Positions 6,564 to 10,353 of a DNA stretch of 10,353 nt are shown here, piece by piece. This DNA is from Saprospiraceae bacterium (GTDB lineage: Bacteria > Bacteroidota > Bacteroidia > Chitinophagales > Saprospiraceae), in assembly GCA_020436955.1 (NCBI GenBank), contig JAGQWW010000063.1, forward strand, positions 1-10,353, given 5' to 3'. Numbering within the stretch: position 1 is the first letter of the stretch; each line of letters begins with the position of its first letter. Below the pieces are notes generated by a model. That model worked only from the letters and a program-made list of their open reading frames with translations. It ran no database searches and was not told the origin of the DNA. The position numbers and the translations under genes were made by a program.

Positions 6564-7271
6564 CTAGTTGACCTCATTTCCCTTCACCCTCCATTTCTTC
6601 CAATATTTCTTAATGATTTGCGTCGCAAGTATTGCGTACAATAGTTCTCCACCGAAGAAAACGAAAATGGCCAGGATGCCCATTCCATTACAAGCGAGGG
6701 CACAGGCAATGTATCCTAAAAACAGGGTCACCCCCACTCCACCAAGGATAAAACCTGCCAGTAACCAACCTCGTTTTCTTGCATAAGGGTCATCGGAGTC
6801 CGGTGAAATTATCCTTTTTACCCGCATTACAGCATTTATCAAACCCTTGTTTACGCTATCACGTGTTCTGAAGAACCAGCCTTTTTTATTTTTTTGTTGT
6901 AATTCTACCAGTACAAATTGTTCCGTAGGGTTGGTTTGGGCTTCTTGTATCAATCTGGTAGCGGTGAATTCTTTTTGAATGGTAGGAGCACTTCCTGCGA
7001 CAAATAAAAAGAGACCCAGGTAAGCCAACATGTGTAGTGATTTCAGCTTAAAAATACCGGTATTACAAACATTAACTGCTCCGTTGGTTGTGGGTGCAAA
7101 ACCCCAGGCTAAGATGGTAAACAGTGCTCCCAGGACGATAAAAATCAAACGCTGCCCGGGGAGTATTGCACCTATAACAAGGGCAAAAAAAATACTGATC
7201 AACTGAAGCATTATGACAATAAAAAGGGAAGTGCGTGGATTTCTTGCGAAAAGTAAAAGTAGCTTTTTCAT
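6564..7271 (-). CDS. Five-helix integral membrane protein, function unknown
   Basis: This 235-residue protein has hydrophobic segments at about residues 15-37, 41-59, 79-97, 168-192 and 196-218. Between helices 3 and 4 lies a polar, basic loop of about 70 residues (99-167) rich in Q, K and R. The C-terminus is basic (KKYWKKWRVK). There are cysteines in CNTG (69) and CALAC (190-194), but no motif that defines an enzyme or transporter family, so no function is given. Its start (ATG at 7271) is well supported by the lysine-rich N-terminus. It is on the same strand as the surface module but separated from the lipoprotein start by 96 bases that contain their own promoter element, and it is insulated from the upstream TPR gene by an intrinsic terminator, so it is probably a single-gene unit. 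Confidence 0.78.
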   Translation of the reverse strand: MKKLLLLFARNPRTSLFIVIMLQLISIFFALVIGAILPGQRLIFIVLGALFTILAWGFAPTTNGAVNVCNTGIFKLKSLHMLAYLGLFLFVAGSAPTIQKEFTATRLIQEAQTNPTEQFVLVELQQKNKKGWFFRTRDSVNKGLINAVMRVKRIISPDSDDPYARKRGWLLAGFILGGVGVTLFLGYIACALACNGMGILAIFVFFGGELLYAILATQIIKKYWKKWRVKGNEVN

Positions 7272-7438
7272 ATCAAGGACCTTTAAAAATACATCGGTAT
7301 TATACCATGGGGAAATTACCTCTCAATAAACTGAATCACAATAACTTAGCCCCAAGATAAAGGTCAATTCGGCATGATTTTCAGCAACTTTTCATTCCTA
7401 TACATATTAATTTATTTTATATAAATAAGGCGCCAAAT

Positions 7439-7473
7439 AAAAAAGCCCGGCTGCATAGCAACCGGGCTTTTTT
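7439..7473 (-). terminator. Intrinsic terminator after the TPR gene
   Basis: AAAAAAGCCCGG (7439-7450) and CCGGGCTTTTTT (7462-7473) form a perfect 12-base stem around an 11-base loop (CTGCATAGCAA), with GC-rich top pairs and an A/T-rich base. It begins 17 bases beyond the stop of the TPR gene on the minus strand, whose transcript would end in the U-run. Because it is symmetric it could also stop transcription from the other direction. Confidence 0.92.
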
Positions 7474-7489
7474 ATTGTCTTTGAAAAAA

Positions 7490-8173
7490 TTACTTGCTTA
7501 CGCGAGCAATATATTTTTCAATATCTCTTCCCTCGTTTGAATTAGGGTAATCTTTTCTGATTTGCTCGTATGCATCTTTTGCTGCTCCGAATTCACCATT
7601 TTTTTCATTCAACATACCTACTTTTTTAAGGTAGTAAGCAGTTAGAATGTCGTTATCACCTGCTGAAACAGCTTTTTTGTAATAAGACAAAGCCTGGCCC
7701 AGGTCACCTTTTTCAGCGTAAGCATCTCCGATAGCACCCATTTTAGTGATAGGAAGTACTTCGTCTGTTGCGCTAAAATCATTAAGGTGAGCGATAGCTG
7801 CATCGTATTCTCCCAACTGTAGGTAACAGATACCAGCGTAGTATTCAGCTGCGTTAGCAGCAGGTGTACCGCTATATTGGTCGATGATATCAAGGAAACC
7901 CGGGAAACCACTTCCAGGATTGGTCAATGCCAAACGGAATGAATCTCTCTCGAATTGTTCTTGTGCCTTGTACATTTGTTCAACAGCCTCTTTTTGCTTA
8001 GGCTCTTGAAACAAATATTTGTAGGCGAAATATCCTCCAACCAAAAGAACCAAGGCTACCAAGCCTCCGAAGATTAGTTGCTGATTTCTTTCTACAAAGC
8101 TTTCTGCTGATTCCTTCACTTCTACGATGTCTACTAATGTCTCGTCGTTGGCTGACGTCTTTCTTTTAGCCAT
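7490..8173 (-). CDS. Membrane-anchored tetratricopeptide repeat protein (YfgM-like)
   Basis: The product has 227 residues: a charged cytoplasmic N-terminus (1-30), one transmembrane helix at about 32-54 (LIFGGLVALVLLVGGYFAYKYL), a linker helix, and a C-terminal domain with at least three TPR units at about 106-139 (AEYYAGICYLQLGEYDAAIAHL), 145-176 (GDAYAEKGDLGQALSYYKKA) and 180-213 (LNEKNGEFGAAKDAYEQI). This is the architecture of YfgM/TPR_21-type ancillary proteins, which present TPRs on the outer face of the inner membrane; the E. coli member associates with the Sec translocon and periplasmic chaperones. Whether that role applies here is inference. It appears to be transcribed alone: a -7 promoter element lies 132 bases upstream and a strong terminator directly downstream. 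One hand-counted 60-base block (7681) has 50% G+C, consistent with a well-expressed core gene. Confidence 0.9.
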   Translation of the reverse strand: MAKRKTSANDETLVDIVEVKESAESFVERNQQLIFGGLVALVLLVGGYFAYKYLFQEPKQKEAVEQMYKAQEQFERDSFRLALTNPGSGFPGFLDIIDQYSGTPAANAAEYYAGICYLQLGEYDAAIAHLNDFSATDEVLPITKMGAIGDAYAEKGDLGQALSYYKKAVSAGDNDILTAYYLKKVGMLNEKNGEFGAAKDAYEQIRKDYPNSNEGRDIEKYIARVSK

Positions 8174-8304
8174 TTTATACAGTATTAATTTTTCAAAATA
8201 TTAAAACTAGCTCGAATGTGATACAAATTGATTTCCAGAATGAACCAATATTGTGCCACAATCCCTATACGCAGCTTTGGAAAATACGTTCCAAAAAAGC
8301 GGCG

Positions 8305-8312
8305 CAAAAATA
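8305..8312 (-). promoter_or_regulatory. Probable -7 promoter element for the TPR gene
   Basis: On the minus strand this is TATTTTTG, an exact TAnnTTTG match, followed by CG as in the element upstream of the lipoprotein gene. It lies about 132 bases upstream of the TPR start codon, implying a leader of roughly 120 bases. No TTG is visible 17-23 bases further upstream. Confidence 0.45.
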
Positions 8313-8354
8313 ACTAAACTTTTGATATGATGCGTCTTTTAAATAGGTAAGTTC

Positions 8355-8375
8355 CTCGGAATGCAACATTCCGGG
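8355..8375 (-). other. Small perfect hairpin in the spacer downstream of the oxidoreductase
   Basis: CGGAATG (8357-8363) and CATTCCG (8367-8373) pair perfectly around a three-base loop CAA, and two more pairs, one a wobble, extend the stem to nine. It is about 40 bases after the oxidoreductase stop on the minus strand, but no T-run follows on either strand. It may protect the 3' end of that transcript or contribute to termination together with the T-rich stretch before it. The remainder of 8174-8412 shows no gene. Confidence 0.45.
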
Positions 8376-8412
8376 CGGTAAAAAAAGTTAAATCATACTA
8401 AAAAGGGCCTTT

Positions 8413-9768
8413 TTAATGGATTTTACCCAACATTTCCTCTAATCGGACCGGCCGATTCTGCTCTACCCATTCCATAAAATTGCCGTTATAACCTGCTAAC
8501 TTTTGCAAAGCCTCCACTTTTTTCAAAGTTGCCAACCGTGAAGTCTCACGTGGCGGCTCCAAAGGATGAAAACGTTCAAGAAGGACATCGATATTTCCAC
8601 CTACGGTTGCTTCCTTTTCGCGGAGTTGATCCTTGAGATTAGTCTCAGGGTCAAAAAGATAATTTTCAGATAGCGTTTGAGTAATGCTTCGACCATGCGC
8701 CATGGACTCTTTGATGTTTCCGCGTCCTGTGACAGCATTTCCTAGCGCAAAAACATTGTCATAGCCCTGGATGCGGCAGCACTCACATTCATTTACATTA
8801 TAGACCGACCCTTTCCATGGAATGCCAGGAATTTCTTCCGGTACACTACCGATGGAAGAAACAACCAAATCGGTATGCATCTGATAATCTGATCCAGGGA
8901 TTTCAGTTAGAGATTTGCCTTCAGATTTGGTTTTTCTAAGCACCAATCCTTTTAAGCGATCCCCTTCCACTACTTTATCTACCACAACATGATTGGGCAG
9001 CACTTCGAAAAAGTATTTGGATTGTGCATTTTCAACTATTTTCTCTCTTACCCTTTCGGCTTTTTCCAATTCTTCCGGTGTGTCTGTAGGGCCAGGATAC
9101 AAAGGCATATCTTTTATGCGCCGACGATACACAAGGGTACACGGTTTTACTCCCAGTTCTTCAAAAGCAATTCCATGATTCTCCAGCACTTTGGCTATGC
9201 TTCTTTCCAGACTAAAGATATCTTCATCAATTCCTCTTTCGGCCAGGGCTTTTTGAACCGTTAGAATCATGAGCGCCTTGCATACATCAATGGATGCCAA
9301 ACCTCCACCTATCACGAGCGCTCCATCTGTAATATGCATCGTCTCCCCTTCAAAACCAGATTCATGATAATGGTTGAACCAATACATGAATGGATTTTGG
9401 TAATACAAACCTTTTCCAATATAGTTATCGATGTCGGGTACTGCGATGGGCCGATCCATCCATGCACCTGTAGCTAATAATATGGCGGTAAAACCCCAAT
9501 TATTCAGGACCTCTTCAAAATGAATGTCCTCCCCCAACTTAATTTTAGGAACAAAGTGTACCAGCGGATGGCTTAATTTTTCATTGATAGCTTCTTCTTC
9601 TTTGTCACGCAATTTAGCGTGCCACTTGGGAAGGCCATCCTCAATTTTTCCATACGGAAGGGCATTCTGGTCAAAAACCACAGAAGTGATATTTGCTTGC
9701 GCAAGCTGCCAGGCTGCTTCAGCTCCTGAAACAGCTCCTCCAAAAATCGCTATTAGGTGTTGGGCCAT
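8413..9768 (-). CDS. FAD/NAD(P)-dependent oxidoreductase, GltD/ferredoxin-NADP reductase-like
   Basis: This 451-residue flavoprotein has an N-terminal FAD-binding Rossmann motif IFGGAVSGAEAA (8-19; Ala replaces the second Gly of GxGxxG), the ATGA segment (99-102), and a second dinucleotide-binding motif VIGGGLASIDV (152-162) for NAD(P)H. The FAD-closing motif is NVFALGNAVTGRGNI (338-352). These are features of the glutamate-synthase small subunit / adrenodoxin-reductase type. A cluster NECECC (326-331) just before the last motif is unusual. There is no N-terminal iron-sulphur domain, unlike true GltD. It lies downstream of korB on the same strand, and genes of this type next to korAB are, from memory, common in Bacteroidota. 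A role passing electrons between ferredoxin and NAD(P)H is therefore likely, but inferred. The start at 9768 is fixed by the Rossmann strand beginning at residue 4. Confidence 0.88.
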   Translation of the reverse strand: MAQHLIAIFGGAVSGAEAAWQLAQANITSVVFDQNALPYGKIEDGLPKWHAKLRDKEEEAINEKLSHPLVHFVPKIKLGEDIHFEEVLNNWGFTAILLATGAWMDRPIAVPDIDNYIGKGLYYQNPFMYWFNHYHESGFEGETMHITDGALVIGGGLASIDVCKALMILTVQKALAERGIDEDIFSLERSIAKVLENHGIAFEELGVKPCTLVYRRRIKDMPLYPGPTDTPEELEKAERVREKIVENAQSKYFFEVLPNHVVVDKVVEGDRLKGLVLRKTKSEGKSLTEIPGSDYQMHTDLVVSSIGSVPEEIPGIPWKGSVYNVNECECCRIQGYDNVFALGNAVTGRGNIKESMAHGRSITQTLSENYLFDPETNLKDQLREKEATVGGNIDVLLERFHPLEPPRETSRLATLKKVEALQKLAGYNGNFMEWVEQNRPVRLEEMLGKIH

Positions 9769-9839
9769 GGTAACAGGGTTTTATTAAAACTATTGTTTCC
9801 ACCATGGTTTGAATTCCGAGTTGAAGTATGCTAAATGAG

Positions 9840-9867
9840 ATATGGTATATGTGATATGGTATATGAT
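9840..9867. repeat. 7-base repeats ATATGNN, left arm of an inverted array
   Basis: Four heptamers in phase: ATATGGT, ATATGTG, ATATGGT, ATATGAT. They are the reverse complement of the CATATNN units at 9929-9998, so the two clusters face each other across about 60 bases. The array sits upstream of the oxidoreductase start at 9768, in its probable leader or promoter region. Confidence 0.85.
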
Positions 9868-9876
9868 TTTGATTAA

Positions 9877-9911
9877 GGTAAGGAAGTTTAATATTATAAT
9901 ACAACCTTACC
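9877..9911. repeat. Inverted repeat GGTAAGG / CCTTACC at the centre of the spacer
   Basis: GGTAAGG (9877-9883) and CCTTACC (9905-9911) can pair across a 21-base AT-rich loop. They are flanked by partly matching bases (TTTGATTA on the left, TAATTTGATC on the right), so the whole spacer from about 9837 to 10000 reads as one large, imperfect dyad. Confidence 0.6.
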
Positions 9912-9928
9912 CATAATTTGATCTATAT

Positions 9929-9998
9929 CATATTCCATATCAAATATTTCATATTTCATATACCATATTTCATATACCATATTTCATATCACATATCT
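9929..9998. repeat. 7-base repeats CATATNN, right arm of an inverted array
   Basis: Ten heptamers in unbroken phase: CATATTC, CATATCA, AATATTT, CATATTT, CATATAC, CATATTT, CATATAC, CATATTT, CATATCA, CATATCT. The alternation CATATTT/CATATAC gives a 14-base higher-order unit. The array ends two bases before the stop codon of korB (10001-10003), so it lies immediately 3' of that gene on the minus strand. Confidence 0.9.
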
Positions 9999-10000
9999 CC

Positions 10001-10353
10001 TCAGCTAATCGTCCAGGTTGCATTACCTGCCAACAATTGGTCAAGGTCGCCTTCGCCCTGGTCTTTCTTAACGGAAGCAATTTGATCCATTAATAAAGAC
10101 TCGTAGGTTGGTCTTTGGGTTTCGTAGAAAACACCAAAGGGTCTTGGCAATCCTGATTTGGCCGGGTCATCAAAAATCCTGGAAAGGATTTGCGCTTTTA
10201 CCTGGTCTCCTTCATCATGTATCCAAAGGTCATCTTTGCTGGCTTCACCTGCCGCAAGGTCTACGACTATAGGCTTGGTGCCATCCAGTTTGATACCTTT
10301 TTGTTGCTCGTTTCCAAACACAAGGGGTTGATTGTGTTCAAGGAATATCGCAT
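10001..10353 (-). CDS. korB: 2-oxoacid (2-oxoglutarate):ferredoxin oxidoreductase beta subunit, C-terminal part
   Basis: The reading frame is open to the window edge, so only the last 116 residues are seen; the codon at 10321 is GTG read as an internal Val, not a start. The visible part begins AIFLEHNQPLVFGNEQQKG and continues with KPIVVDL and DDLWIHDE, which matches the C-terminal region of KorB-type beta subunits after their thiamine-diphosphate and iron-sulphur binding part. The segment LPRPFGVFYETQRPTYE (57 residues before the end onward) is also typical. With KorA the enzyme interconverts 2-oxoglutarate plus CoA with succinyl-CoA and CO2 using ferredoxin. The catalytic residues lie outside the window, so substrate assignment rests on similarity. 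The flavoprotein gene at 8413-9768 follows on the same strand, after a 232-base repeat-rich spacer. Confidence 0.85.
   Translation of the reverse strand, partial: AIFLEHNQPLVFGNEQQKGIKLDGTKPIVVDLAAGEASKDDLWIHDEGDQVKAQILSRIFDDPAKSGLPRPFGVFYETQRPTYESLLMDQIASVKKDQGEGDLDQLLAGNATWTIS

Noticed and set aside
8400..8414. AAAAAGG-G-CCTTTTT palindrome at the end of the oxidoreductase gene
   Set aside because: A one-base loop is impossible, and opening the loop leaves an A-T-only stem of five, too weak to call a terminator.

Overview
The window looks like chromosomal DNA of a member of the Bacteroidota, most plausibly Saprospiraceae or a relative. The grounds are a secreted protein ending in a type IX secretion (T9SS) type A sorting domain with a YPNP motif, a Bacteroidota-style relaxed lipobox, two intergenic copies of the exact -7 promoter element TAnnTTTG (TATTTTTG), and a 2-oxoglutarate:ferredoxin oxidoreductase beta subunit (KorB) followed by a GltD-like flavoprotein. 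The family-level placement is inference.

Layout. Bases 1-277 are intergenic and packed with degenerate 7-base repeats around a GC-rich palindrome. Next comes a minus-strand pair: a SAM-dependent methyltransferase (764-1681) and, 12 bases downstream, a four-helix membrane protein (266-751) whose stop codon lies in the repeat array. A second repeat-filled spacer (1682-1963) separates this pair from a plus-strand WG-repeat protein (1964-2989). That gene converges, with overlapping stop codons, on a DUF423 membrane protein (2986-3381). Bases 3453-6467 hold a minus-strand three-gene surface module in the order lipoprotein, T9SS-secreted protein, small outer-membrane barrel. It is tightly packed and clearly more AT-rich than its surroundings. 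Upstream lie a five-helix membrane protein (6564-7271), a strong intrinsic terminator (7439-7473), a membrane-anchored TPR protein of YfgM type (7490-8173), an FAD/NAD(P)-dependent oxidoreductase (8413-9768), a third repeat-filled spacer with arms in opposite orientation (9840-9998), and the 3' end of korB (10001 to the window edge).

Functionally, the right end is central metabolism: KorB exchanges electrons with ferredoxin, and the adjacent flavoprotein is a plausible partner linking ferredoxin and NAD(P)H. The middle is an accessory cell-surface cassette of unknown role. The most unusual signal is not a gene. Three separate intergenic spacers carry short tandem repeats of at least five unrelated sequences, nearly all with a 7-base period (one with 8), and they run right up to, or into, the neighbouring coding ends. 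They resemble in style the heptameric STRR repeats of filamentous cyanobacteria.
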